Source: Bacteroidales bacterium
GTDB taxonomy: Bacteria > Bacteroidota > Bacteroidia > Bacteroidales > Paludibacteraceae
DNA: 31,512 bases
Assembly: GCA_900767385.1 (NCBI GenBank)
Contig: CAAFYY010000108.1
Span: forward strand, 1-31,512
Direction: 5' to 3'
Shown: positions 8,161-16,340 of the stretch, one piece after another
How the letters are laid out: every line of letters begins with the position of its first letter
How positions within the stretch are numbered: position 1 is the first letter of the stretch
The notes under the pieces: model-generated
Database searches by the model: none
What the model saw: only the letters and a program-made list of their open reading frames with translations
What the model was told of the DNA's origin: nothing
Program-made: the position numbers and the translations under genes

Positions 8161-9441
8161 TTAGAAAAATTCACGACGTTGAATGGTTTGTGTGCGGTCA
8201 GGACCAACAGAGATTACGGCCACTTCCACGCCAGTCAACTCCTCAATCTTACTGAGGTATGCCTTAGCTGTTTCTGGAAGGTCTTCATAATTTCTTACGT
8301 TGGTAATATCCTCCTGCCAACCTTTCAACTCAACATAGTGAGGTTTGCAGCGTTCATAATCGCTCAAAGTTGAAGGAACATAGTCAATCAGTTTTCCGTC
8401 AAGTTCGTAAGCATCGCAGATTTTGATTGTCTCAAGACCGCTCAATACGTCGAACAACATGACACTGAGGAAATCGATACCGCTGACCATGCAAGCATGA
8501 CGGAGAGCAACGGTATCCAAATAACCTACACGGCGTGGACGACCAGTTACGGTGCCGAACTCATGACCGCGTTCGCGAATCTGATCAGCCAAAGGACCGT
8601 CGATTTCGGTTGGGAATGGACCTGCACCTACACGGGTTGTATAAGCTTTACAGATGCCGAGAGCGTGGTCAATATACTTAGGTGCGATACCTGTGCACAA
8701 AGGTACACTTGCTGCGGTTGGACTGCTTGAGGTTACGAATGGGAATGTGCCATGTTCAATGCAAAGCATTACACCTTGAGCACCTTCGAACAAGATTTTA
8801 GAACCTTTCTTCACTTCGTCGTTCAACAAACGAGCGGTGTCACAGATATATGGACGAAGTTTCTCGCCATAAGCCAAATACTCGTTGTAGAGAGCGTCAA
8901 AATCCATCTCAGGTTTGCCGAGGCTCTTGAGTTCGAGGTTCTTTTGCAACAAAGCATCTTGGAGACGTTCTGCAAAGTATTCTTTGTCGAGGAGGTCACC
9001 CATGCGGATACCTACACGGCTATATTTGTCGGCATAAGCAGGGCCGATACCTTTCTTTGTTGTGCCAATCTGTTTGCCCCCTTTGAGTGCTTCGTAAGCG
9101 CCGTCAAGTTCCATGTGATAAGGCATGATGACGGTAGCACGGTTTGAGATATGCAACTGATAGTCAGTGATACCGCGGCTATTCAGTTTCTCCAACTCTT
9201 CAATGGCAGCTTTAGGATTGATAACCATACCATTGGCCATGAAGTTCTTGATTCTTGGGGTGAAAATGCCCGAAGGAATTGATTGAAGAGCATATTTCTG
9301 ACCGCCAAAGGTGATGGTGTGTCCAGCATTGTTACCACCTTGGTAACGAACAACAACATCTGCACGCTGAGCAAGGAAGTCTGTCATTTTACCCTTACCC
9401 TCGTCGCCCCATTGAACGCCAACGATTACAAGTCTTTCCAT
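8161..9441 (-). CDS. purA: Adenylosuccinate synthetase
   Basis: This 426-residue enzyme condenses IMP with aspartate at the expense of GTP to give adenylosuccinate, the committed step to AMP. It has the glycine-rich GDEGKGK loop at residues 12-18 with catalytic Asp13 and the NNAGHTI motif with His41. IGTTKKGIGPAYADK, LFEGAQG and TGRPRRVGYLD all match family signatures. The C-terminus has VISVGPDRTQTI, which contacts the purine nucleotide. The gene follows guaA by 47 nt of A/T-rich sequence with no promoter box, so the IMP-to-GMP and IMP-to-AMP branch enzymes appear to be co-transcribed. Start and length agree with the family norm of about 425-430 residues. Confidence 0.97.
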   Translation of the reverse strand: MERLVIVGVQWGDEGKGKMTDFLAQRADVVVRYQGGNNAGHTITFGGQKYALQSIPSGIFTPRIKNFMANGMVINPKAAIEELEKLNSRGITDYQLHISNRATVIMPYHMELDGAYEALKGGKQIGTTKKGIGPAYADKYSRVGIRMGDLLDKEYFAERLQDALLQKNLELKSLGKPEMDFDALYNEYLAYGEKLRPYICDTARLLNDEVKKGSKILFEGAQGVMLCIEHGTFPFVTSSSPTAASVPLCTGIAPKYIDHALGICKAYTTRVGAGPFPTEIDGPLADQIRERGHEFGTVTGRPRRVGYLDTVALRHACMVSGIDFLSVMLFDVLSGLETIKICDAYELDGKLIDYVPSTLSDYERCKPHYVELKGWQEDITNVRNYEDLPETAKAYLSKIEELTGVEVAVISVGPDRTQTIQRREFF

Positions 9442-9488
9442 TTTTATCTTTGAGTTATATTATTCTTATATTATGTTTTGATTATCAA

Positions 9489-11024
9489 TTATTCCCACTC
9501 AATAGTTGCTGGTGGTTTTGAGGTAATGTCGTAGATGATGCGGTTTACGCCTTTCACTTCGTTTACGATACGGCGGCTAATGGTATCAAGCACTTCGTAA
9601 GGCACGCGAGCCCAGTCGGCTGTCATGCCATCGATTGATGTTACGGCACGGATACCGAGAGCATAATCGTATGTACGCTCATCACCCATTACACCAACGC
9701 TTTGGATATTGGTAAGCACGGTGAAGTATTGCCAGATTTCACGATCGAGACCAGCCTTGGCAATCTCTTCGCGGAGGATGGCATCACTCTCACGAACAAT
9801 ATGAAGTTTTGGTTCTGTGATGTCGCCGATGATACGGATAGCGAGACCTGGTCCAGGGAATGGCTGACGCCAAACGATTTCCTTTGGAATACCGAGTGCT
9901 TCACCCAATGCACGGGCTTCGTCTTTGAACAGTACGTTGAGAGGTTCAACGAGTTTGAACTTCATATCTTTAGGAAGACCACCTACGTTGTGGTGGCTCT
10001 TGATTGTCTGAGCAGTCTTGGTGCCACTCTCAATGACATCGGTGTAGAGTGTACCTTGTGCCAAGAAGTCGAAATCTCCGAGTTTCTTTGACTCTTCGTC
10101 GAAGCAATACACAAACTCGTTGCCGATAATCTTACGTTTCTTCTCTGGTTCTGTTACGCCAGCCAATTTGCTCAAGAAACGTTCTTTAGCATCGATACGA
10201 ACGACGTTGATACCGAAGAGGTCGGCACAGGTTTTCATTACCTGATCGCCTTCGTTCTTACGGAGCATGCCGTGGTCGATGAACATACAGGTCAACTGTT
10301 TGCCGATGGCTTTGTGAATCAACACAGCCACAACGGTAGAGTCAACACCACCGCTCAAGCCGCAAAGCACGCGTTTGTCACCAACTTGGGCACGAATCTT
10401 CTCGACCTGCATGTCGATATAAGACTCCATGGTCCAGTTTTTCTCTGCCTTACAGATTTCGAATACGAAGTTGGCAATAATGTCGTTGCCATATACGCTA
10501 TGGCGCACTTCTGGATGGAACTGCACCAAATAGATTTGTTTCTCTTTGTTGTAGACAGCAGCAGGAAGTTGGTTGGCACTTTGAGCAGCAAGAACGAAGT
10601 TCTCTGGAAGTTGTCCTACACTATCGCCGTGAGACATCCAAACGTCCTGTTCCTTTGGCAATCCTTTGAAGAGGAGGCAATCGTCGTTGACGTTGATTGC
10701 CATCTTACCGTATTCCTTGGTTGTGCCACGAACGATTTTACCACCGAAGTGATTGCAGGTAAGTTGCATGCCGTAGCAGATGCCAAAGATAGGAAGACCG
10801 AGGTTGAAGATTTCTGGATCGCAGTGGAAGGCATCGTCTGCATAGATACTCTTTGGACCACCGCTGAACACAATACCTTTCACACCAGGAATTGCGCTGA
10901 TTTCCTTTGCTGTAAGTGTGTGAGGGCGAAGTTCGCTGAAGACGCCCATCTCACGAATACGTCGAGCTATCAACTGATTGTACTGACTTCCGAAGTCCAG
11001 CACAAGGATTTTGTCATAGTTCAT
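9489..11024 (-). CDS. guaA: GMP synthase (glutamine-hydrolysing)
   Basis: This 511-residue enzyme converts XMP to GMP using glutamine and ATP. The N-terminal class I glutamine amidotransferase domain has the nucleophile Cys83 in GICYGMQL and the His-Glu pair in VQFHPEVRHS (about residue 170). The ATP pyrophosphatase domain has the PP-loop GLSGGVDSTV near residue 224, followed by the dimerisation domain with RQPFPGPGLAIR and the C-terminal IIYDITSKPPATIEWE signature. The length is normal for a fused bacterial GuaA. It starts 28 nt after the pyrB stop, with no promoter box in the gap. That places this guanine-branch enzyme in the same transcript as a pyrimidine enzyme and purA. Confidence 0.97.
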   Translation of the reverse strand: MNYDKILVLDFGSQYNQLIARRIREMGVFSELRPHTLTAKEISAIPGVKGIVFSGGPKSIYADDAFHCDPEIFNLGLPIFGICYGMQLTCNHFGGKIVRGTTKEYGKMAINVNDDCLLFKGLPKEQDVWMSHGDSVGQLPENFVLAAQSANQLPAAVYNKEKQIYLVQFHPEVRHSVYGNDIIANFVFEICKAEKNWTMESYIDMQVEKIRAQVGDKRVLCGLSGGVDSTVVAVLIHKAIGKQLTCMFIDHGMLRKNEGDQVMKTCADLFGINVVRIDAKERFLSKLAGVTEPEKKRKIIGNEFVYCFDEESKKLGDFDFLAQGTLYTDVIESGTKTAQTIKSHHNVGGLPKDMKFKLVEPLNVLFKDEARALGEALGIPKEIVWRQPFPGPGLAIRIIGDITEPKLHIVRESDAILREEIAKAGLDREIWQYFTVLTNIQSVGVMGDERTYDYALGIRAVTSIDGMTADWARVPYEVLDTISRRIVNEVKGVNRIIYDITSKPPATIEWE

Positions 11025-11052
11025 TTATATCTGTTGTTTTGTTGTTTCTAAA

Positions 11053-12135
11053 TTATTCCTCACCAAGTGGTGTCTCGCAATAGATACAGCGGCAACTGCC
11101 GTCTGGTTCGCGATAATAGAGATGTTCCACAGGTTCTTCTGAGGTGATGCAGCGTGCATGGCGGCAAGCAGGACCTTCCACCAATTCCAGTTTGTGTCCT
11201 TCTGCAGCCTCTCTACCCTCCTCTTTCCATTTGAGCAAGGTGTAAATCAAAGCCATGCGAACGAACTTGCCGTTTTCCACCTGACGGAAATAAGCAGCAC
11301 GAGGGTCTTTATCCACACCGTAGGTAATCTCGTTGACACGTGGCAGTGGGTGAAGAACGATCATGTCAGGTTTGCCGAGAGCCATCTTGGCTTCGTCGAG
11401 GATGAAGCTGTCTTTCAGACGTTCATATTGTTCCAAATCGTCGAAACGTTCTTTCTGAACGCGAGTCATGTAGAGCACGTCGAGCTGTGGCATTGCCTCC
11501 TCAATAGTAGAGACTTCTTCGTAGGCAAGACCATTCTTGTCGCACACGTTGGTCTTGATGTAATCAGGCAGACGGAGTTCGTCAGGAGCAATCAACACGA
11601 ACTTCACACCTTTGTAACGACCAAGAGCTTTAATCAGCGAGTGAACGGTTCGGCCATATTTCAAGTCGCCGCACAGACCCACGGTAAGATTGTCGAAACG
11701 ACCTTTCTCACGTTTGATAGTCAGGAGGTCGGTCATCGTCTGTGTTGGGTGACTGTGACCACCGTCGCCGGCATTGATAACAGGAATGGTGGCATATTGT
11801 GTTGCCACGAGTGGAGCTCCCTCTTTAGGGTGACGCATGGCAATAATGTCTGCAAACTGACTGATGACTCTTACGGTGTCGGCAACGGTCTCACCTTTAG
11901 AGACTGAGCTGCTGTTGGCATCGGAAAAACCCAAAACATTGCCACCGAGTTCCATCATGGCAGCGGTGAAGCTGAGACGTGTGCGAGTGCTTGGCTCGTA
12001 GAACAACGTAGCAAGTTTCTTGCCTTTACAAGCTTCACTATACTTTGGTTTATTGGCAATTATGTCCAGAGCGAGGTTGATGATTTCATCAATCTCCTGT
12101 ACGGACAAATCGGTTGGATCTAAAAGATTACGCAT
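11053..12135 (-). CDS. pyrB: Aspartate carbamoyltransferase catalytic chain with a C-terminal PyrI-like zinc tail
   Basis: Residues 1 to about 305 are a complete ATCase catalytic chain, making carbamoyl-aspartate for pyrimidine synthesis. FYEPSTRTRLSF holds the carbamoyl-phosphate motif STRTR at 49-53; SVSKGET, HPTQTMTDL and LHPLPR are also intact. The protein is 360 residues, about 50 longer than E. coli or B. subtilis PyrB. The extension carries Cys324-x4-Cys329 and Cys350-x2-Cys353, and the segments CITSEEPVEH and CIYCE. This is the pattern of the zinc domain of the regulatory subunit PyrI (E. coli Cys109-x4-Cys114, Cys138-x2-Cys141). The nucleotide-binding allosteric domain of PyrI is absent, and no pyrI gene is in the window. 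The catalytic chain looks to me more like clostridial PyrB than the usual Bacteroides form, so transfer is possible. It is the first gene of the pyrB-guaA-purA unit. Confidence 0.93.
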   Translation of the reverse strand: MRNLLDPTDLSVQEIDEIINLALDIIANKPKYSEACKGKKLATLFYEPSTRTRLSFTAAMMELGGNVLGFSDANSSSVSKGETVADTVRVISQFADIIAMRHPKEGAPLVATQYATIPVINAGDGGHSHPTQTMTDLLTIKREKGRFDNLTVGLCGDLKYGRTVHSLIKALGRYKGVKFVLIAPDELRLPDYIKTNVCDKNGLAYEEVSTIEEAMPQLDVLYMTRVQKERFDDLEQYERLKDSFILDEAKMALGKPDMIVLHPLPRVNEITYGVDKDPRAAYFRQVENGKFVRMALIYTLLKWKEEGREAAEGHKLELVEGPACRHARCITSEEPVEHLYYREPDGSCRCIYCETPLGEE

Positions 12136-12163
12136 AATATTTAGGAATGCATTTTATGCACTG

Positions 12164-12171
12164 CAAAAGTA
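12164..12171 (-). promoter_or_regulatory. -7 promoter box for pyrB-guaA-purA
   Basis: The minus strand reads TACTTTTG, matching TAnnTTTG, 29 nt ahead of the pyrB ATG. The short leader contains a small TGCAT/ATGCA inverted repeat. No -33 TTTG is evident. Confidence 0.65.
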
Positions 12172-12212
12172 ACATTTTTTTAGGAGTTTTCGGTTATCCG
12201 AAGACCGCTTTT

Positions 12213-12974
12213 TTAAGGTTTCACCGTCACACGTCCAGAGGCTATTTTGTAGTCAAATGAATGGCGTCCTTCTTCTCGAAAATCGGCATGATAACGTTCT
12301 AATACATTGTGGAATATCTCATCATACATCGGGATGAACAGGTCGTCACCATTTTCGAGATGAGTGATAATCTCCTTGGCAATGTCGGATGTTTGGGAAA
12401 GGTCTGTCGCTTTGCCGGAAAAACTGGTGCCTTTTAGCGAACCTGGACTGACGTTGAGGATACAGTTGCAGCTGCCCGTTTTCTCTAGTTCCACGTTGAC
12501 GCTCTCAATGAACACCTTCAAGGCAGCTTTTGTAGCGGCGTAGACGCTGAAGAAAGGCGACGACATGAAGCCTGCGATGCTGACCATCACACCACAACGA
12601 AAGGTAACGTCGGCGCTTTGGAGACGGTTATAGAAATGTTTGATGACTCTGATGGCGGTCAAGGTGTTGACCTGGAAACTGGAGAGGATATGTTCCTCAG
12701 TCAAGTCGCGGAACAGAGCGAGATGACCAAAGCCTACAGTAAACATCAGTGCATCGATGTCGACGTATTGGTCAAAGATACTGTAATCCTGTTCTGTGAG
12801 GTCAAACTGCCGATAAATAAATTTCTCGTGGTTGTATTCGACGGGCACGTTTGCCTTGTCGACGATATAGACGGTTTCCACATCAGAACGGTTGGCAAAC
12901 TCTGTTGCGATGCTCAATCCGATGCCATTGGCACCGCCTACCACCAAGACTTTCTTTATCGTGTTGTTTGCCAT
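12213..12974 (-). CDS. Short-chain dehydrogenase/reductase (SDR), partner of the cytidylyltransferase fusion
   Basis: This 253-residue protein is a classical SDR: the cofactor loop GGANGIG is at residues 13-19, followed by Ser132 and the active-site pair Tyr145 and Lys149 in YAATK. The Asp at the end of the second strand (YIVDKA) suggests preference for NAD(H), although this is a rule of thumb. The substrate is not evident. Its ATG overlaps the stop of the upstream cytidylyltransferase-oxidoreductase gene by one base (TAATG), so the two proteins are probably made together and act in one pathway. By analogy with CDP-polyol routes such as Bcs1 in Haemophilus, a sugar or polyol phosphate reductase supplying the cytidylyltransferase is plausible, but unproven. 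No terminator was recognised after it before the pyrB promoter. Confidence 0.85.
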   Translation of the reverse strand: MANNTIKKVLVVGGANGIGLSIATEFANRSDVETVYIVDKANVPVEYNHEKFIYRQFDLTEQDYSIFDQYVDIDALMFTVGFGHLALFRDLTEEHILSSFQVNTLTAIRVIKHFYNRLQSADVTFRCGVMVSIAGFMSSPFFSVYAATKAALKVFIESVNVELEKTGSCNCILNVSPGSLKGTSFSGKATDLSQTSDIAKEIITHLENGDDLFIPMYDEIFHNVLERYHADFREEGRHSFDYKIASGRVTVKP

Positions 12975-14320
12975 TAGATTTCGGATAAGTTTTGTTTAGT
13001 ACGGAAGCGTTGCATGATATCAGCCATACAGATGGACTCACGACGGCGAAGACGTGCCGTTGAGAATCTGTGGCCAAAGATACATGAGATAAACTCCTGA
13101 ATCTCATAACGGAGTCCTGCGCCATCCCATTTATAGAAGAATTTCTTGTTTTCGTTTTGGTCTTCATAACGGAGTTCAAAGTAGTCGGTTTTCCACCATG
13201 GAGCAGGCACATAGGCATAACCCTTGGTGCCGGAAATCACAAGGTTGCCCTCCGTCTTCACACCCAGACCCACTTTGAAGGAACAGACGGCATTTGGATA
13301 TTTCAGTACACCCTTGGTATACATATCAACACCGTCTTTCATTCTTGAATAGAGATTGAGTCGTTCAAACTTCGTACCACAAAGTTTTATGATTGGCAAG
13401 AGCGGATAACTGCCTAATTCATACAAAGAGCCGCCAGCTTGAGAGGGGTCGAACTCACGCAATGACATATCATCGTCCCATAGTTTTGAAAGGGAAGCTT
13501 CCACATCGACAACCTCGCCTATCACACCCGATTTAATCATAACCATCAGGTGATTGAAGGCTGGGCAATGGGCTGTTTTATTTGCTTCCATAAGTATGAC
13601 CCCACTCTTTTCAGCAAGTTCAAAAAGTTCGCTTGCCTCAATGCTATCCAACACCATTGGAGTCTCACAAAGGACATGTTTTTTATAGGCAATACACTGA
13701 CGGATGTAATCGCCGTGCGAGAGGTGTGGCGAGGCGATATATACGGCATCCACGTTGGCAAAGAAATCATCCAGACCTTCATAAGCCTTGATGCCAAACG
13801 ATTCCTCGAACTGTTGGGATGCCATTGGATTGATGTCGTAGGCTGCCACGACATCTACACCACTCACCACATCGGCTTCTTGCGGAAAACGATTGGCCAC
13901 ACGACCGCAGCCGATGATTCCCACACGAACATTCACCGTGGTGTTGGCGCGCAACATCGTAGAACTGATTCCCTCTGTACGGGGAAGATAAACCACATCA
14001 CAGTACTCGTTAAGGTAATCAAACTTACCTTCCCAGTCGCTGCCAATAGCGAAAATATCAACATCATATTTCTGGATGTCATCAATTTTCTGACCTACGT
14101 AATCCTCAATAATAATTTCGTCGGCAAAGCCTGTGGCACGAACAGCTTCCACACGTTCAAGGACATTGTTCCTGACATTCAGTTTACCACGGCCGCGGTC
14201 GAAACTATCGCTTGTTACACCAACTATCAGATAATCGCCAAGTTCTTTTGCACGACGAAGAAGGTTGATATGACCTTGATGCAAAAGGTCATAGGTTCCG
14301 TAGGTGATTACTTTTCTCAT
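12974..14320 (-). CDS. Fusion of a TagD-like cytidylyltransferase and a Gfo/Idh/MocA oxidoreductase
   Basis: The 448-residue protein has two enzyme domains. Residues 1 to about 128 are a nucleotidyltransferase of the glycerol-3-phosphate cytidylyltransferase (TagD/TarD) type, with YGTYDLLHQGH (His14, His17) and RTEGISSTMLR. Residues about 131-448 are a Gfo/Idh/MocA-like oxidoreductase: a Rossmann start VGIIGCGRVANRF, AVYIASPHLSH, KHVLCETPM, and GGSLYELGSYPL in the C-terminal fold. The EKP motif of this family reads Glu-Thr-Pro here (Thr220). Together they could make and oxidise or reduce a CDP-activated polyol for a surface polymer, with the overlapping SDR as third activity; the substrate is unknown. 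The start at 14318-14320 (MRKVITYGTYD) is set by the domain boundary. An upstream ATG at 14395 would add 25 residues, place the start before the promoter box, and is rejected. Confidence 0.88.
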   Translation of the reverse strand: MRKVITYGTYDLLHQGHINLLRRAKELGDYLIVGVTSDSFDRGRGKLNVRNNVLERVEAVRATGFADEIIIEDYVGQKIDDIQKYDVDIFAIGSDWEGKFDYLNEYCDVVYLPRTEGISSTMLRANTTVNVRVGIIGCGRVANRFPQEADVVSGVDVVAAYDINPMASQQFEESFGIKAYEGLDDFFANVDAVYIASPHLSHGDYIRQCIAYKKHVLCETPMVLDSIEASELFELAEKSGVILMEANKTAHCPAFNHLMVMIKSGVIGEVVDVEASLSKLWDDDMSLREFDPSQAGGSLYELGSYPLLPIIKLCGTKFERLNLYSRMKDGVDMYTKGVLKYPNAVCSFKVGLGVKTEGNLVISGTKGYAYVPAPWWKTDYFELRYEDQNENKKFFYKWDGAGLRYEIQEFISCIFGHRFSTARLRRRESICMADIMQRFRTKQNLSEI

Positions 14321-14349
14321 AGCCCTATTCTTAGTTCTTATTGAAAGTA

Positions 14350-14357
14350 CAAAGATA
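14350..14357 (-). promoter_or_regulatory. -7 promoter box for the cytidylyltransferase-SDR pair
   Basis: The minus strand reads TATCTTTG, a TAnnTTTG match, 30 nt before the ATG. It faces away from the plus-strand promoter at 14426-14455. Confidence 0.65.
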
Positions 14358-14425
14358 CAATTTTTTCTACAAAAAAGATAAAGCTGAGCAGACAAGCCTC
14401 ACCGCGGATAATTCTTATGCCCAAG

Positions 14426-14455
14426 TTTGTATTTCTCGTTTTTTTATTACTTTTG
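14426..14455 (+). promoter_or_regulatory. Complete -33/-7 promoter for the SGNH-like gene
   Basis: TTTG at 14426-14429 and TACTTTTG at 14448-14455 are separated by 18 nt, close to the Bacteroidota sigma-ABfr arrangement. This is the best-formed promoter in the window. Confidence 0.75.
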
Positions 14456-14492
14456 CAACCAAATTTACATCATTAAAACCACCTATCAAACT

Positions 14493-15572
14493 ATGAATAA
14501 TCAAAGAGTTACGAGACTCATACTTTTATTTTCAGTACTCTTTCTCGCCCAAATCGGCTTTGCCGCTACACGTTGGGTGGAAGGAAGAGAGTTGACGGTT
14601 TGTGGCAAAAACTCCAATATCGCCTCACACAACTACTGCCGACTACCGATTTCTTTAACTCATAACGATGCAGATCTGAAGGCCGAAGGAGAATTGAGTT
14701 CCGGCATCAGCGTCCGCTTTACGACGAATGCAGAAACCATTTCCATCCGTTGGAAAGTTCGTCATCAGGAAAACCTAAGCCACCTCACTCCTTGTGCAGC
14801 CAACTGCTTTGACCTCTATGCTGCACCAACAACCAACAAATGGGTCTGGATAGGCAATACGATGCAGTTGAACGAGAAAGGACGCTGCTCTTTGGTGCTC
14901 GGCGGTAGCGGAAAGATGTGCGACTACGAACTTTTCTTTCCTTTGAATGCCATTGTCGACTCTCTCTTCATAGGAGTTAACGAAGAGGCTTATCTTATGG
15001 AATACAGCAATAAGAAGGGTGAGGAAAATCCTATCGTTCTCTTCGGTTCCGATCGCGCCAAGGGTTTCTCAGCCTCACGTTCCGGTCTATCCACCTCTGC
15101 CCTCCTCTCTCGCAGTATCAACAGGGAGGTGCTCAATCTTGGCATCGGCAACCTGGCCAACTTCGACGAATTGATGGCCGATATCCTGGTAACAACGCGT
15201 CCGTCTGCTATCGTCATCGACTGCAACAACAATATGACCCCGAAAGGTATCATCGAACGCTGCATCCCTTTTGTTGACCAACTCTGCATCGTCTTTCCAA
15301 ACACACCGATTCTTCTCGTTGAACAAGCTCTCCCTGCTGACAACGACTACCACTTAGCTGAATACGAAGAGATTAAAGCAACAAACAAAGCATTGGAACG
15401 AGCATACAAGATGTTGGTTGCATCCGGTTTGAAGAATGTATACTATATGTCGGCTTATACCTATAACACCAACGAGTGTTCCGTCGACGGCATCCACTTC
15501 AACGACATCGGTCTGAAAGAATATGTACAGCGACTCTCTGAAATTCTGAGCAAGGTGCTTCCCAAGAAATAA
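14493..15572 (+). CDS. Secreted SGNH-hydrolase-like protein lacking the nucleophilic serine
   Basis: This 359-residue protein has a signal peptide (hydrophobic LLFSVLFLAQIGFA, cleavage about residue 24). It has the two-domain layout of GxDLY-type SGNH esterases. The N-terminal beta domain carries SSGISVRF and a FDLY segment at residues 106-109 preceded by LTP. The SGNH domain starts near residue 178. In relatives the nucleophile lies in a GTSITQG-type motif; here the same place reads GSDRAKG, so Asp187 replaces Ser. Other blocks survive: Asn220 in LGIGNLA, IDCNNNM near 248, and the Asp332-x2-His335 pair in DGIHFND. The fold is thus kept while esterase chemistry is doubtful. It is monocistronic, with its own promoter and terminator. 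The start at 14493 was chosen because the upstream ATG at 14427 precedes the -7 box. Confidence 0.82.
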   Translation: MNNQRVTRLILLFSVLFLAQIGFAATRWVEGRELTVCGKNSNIASHNYCRLPISLTHNDADLKAEGELSSGISVRFTTNAETISIRWKVRHQENLSHLTPCAANCFDLYAAPTTNKWVWIGNTMQLNEKGRCSLVLGGSGKMCDYELFFPLNAIVDSLFIGVNEEAYLMEYSNKKGEENPIVLFGSDRAKGFSASRSGLSTSALLSRSINREVLNLGIGNLANFDELMADILVTTRPSAIVIDCNNNMTPKGIIERCIPFVDQLCIVFPNTPILLVEQALPADNDYHLAEYEEIKATNKALERAYKMLVASGLKNVYYMSAYTYNTNECSVDGIHFNDIGLKEYVQRLSEILSKVLPKK

Positions 15573-15593
15573 GACACCATTCATAGAAAAAGC

Positions 15594-15630
15594 ATAAGGG
15601 CTATCTCCGACGGGATAGTCCTTTTTCTTT
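15594..15630 (+). terminator. Terminator after the SGNH-like gene
   Basis: AGGGCTATC (15597-15605) pairs with GATAGTCCT (15614-15622) with one G-U wobble; TTTTCTTT follows. Confidence 0.85.
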
Positions 15631-15641
15631 ACCTTGTTAAC

Positions 15642-15671
15642 AAAAAAGCCGCCCCAAATCCTGGAGCGGCT
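15642..15671 (-). terminator. Terminator after pyrE (end of the tkt-pyrKDFE operon)
   Basis: On the minus strand AGCCGCTCC pairs with GGGGCGGCT (one wobble, 7-nt loop), followed by a T run. It is 22 nt after the pyrE stop and faces the plus-strand terminator at 15594-15630. Confidence 0.88.
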
Positions 15672-15693
15672 CCTGAGGCTTTTGAAGCACCTC

Positions 15694-16326
15694 TTATTTC
15701 ATCCAGCTTTCGTCAGATGGGTTATTGCGGAACGCAATCAGACGAGCTTTGTCTTCTGGTTTGATATAGCCTTCTTCAGCAGCCACCTCAACCAAAACGT
15801 CGAGGTTGGAGAGGCTGTGGTTCTCAACGTTGGCTTCTGCCATACGGTCAAGACCTTTCTTCATGCCATAGGTGAAGATGCTGACAACGCCAAGCACGTC
15901 TGCACCTGCTTCACGAAGCACATTAACCACTTCGATACAACTGCCGCCTGTTGAAATCAAGTCTTCGATAACAACAACCTTCTGACCTTTCTCCAACTTA
16001 CCTTCAATCTGGTTGTTGCGGCCGTGGTCTTTGCTGCTGCCACGAACGTAACCCATAGGGAGGTCAAGGATGGTGGCGGTGATTGCAGCGTGGGCAATAC
16101 CGGCAGTACTTGTACCCATCAACACTTCTGCTTGAGGGAAATATTTCTTAACAGCTTCTGCCAAGGCGTTCTCAACGTCGTTGCGAACAGGAACGGAAGT
16201 GAGAGTCAAACGGTTGTCGCAGTAAATAGGACTCTTGATACCGCTTGCCCATGTGAATGGCTGCTCTGGGCGCAAGAAAACAGCACCGATGCTGAGCAGG
16301 TCTTTTGCAATTAATTTATCTACCAT
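15694..16326 (-). CDS. pyrE: Orotate phosphoribosyltransferase
   Basis: This 210-residue enzyme transfers the phosphoribosyl group of PRPP to orotate, giving OMP. The type I phosphoribosyltransferase signature VVVIEDLISTGGSCIEV is at about residues 116-132, and the flexible loop YVRGSSKDHGR with its lysine and histidine is intact. FTWASGIKSPIYCDNR is the typical N-terminal orotate region. It begins 14 nt after the pyrF stop and is the last gene of tkt-pyrK-pyrD-pyrF-pyrE, whose terminator follows directly. Together with PyrF it completes UMP synthesis from orotate. The length is normal for bacterial PyrE (about 205-215). Confidence 0.96.
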   Translation of the reverse strand: MVDKLIAKDLLSIGAVFLRPEQPFTWASGIKSPIYCDNRLTLTSVPVRNDVENALAEAVKKYFPQAEVLMGTSTAGIAHAAITATILDLPMGYVRGSSKDHGRNNQIEGKLEKGQKVVVIEDLISTGGSCIEVVNVLREAGADVLGVVSIFTYGMKKGLDRMAEANVENHSLSNLDVLVEVAAEEGYIKPEDKARLIAFRNNPSDESWMK

Positions 16327-16340
16327 ATTGTATAGTTTTT

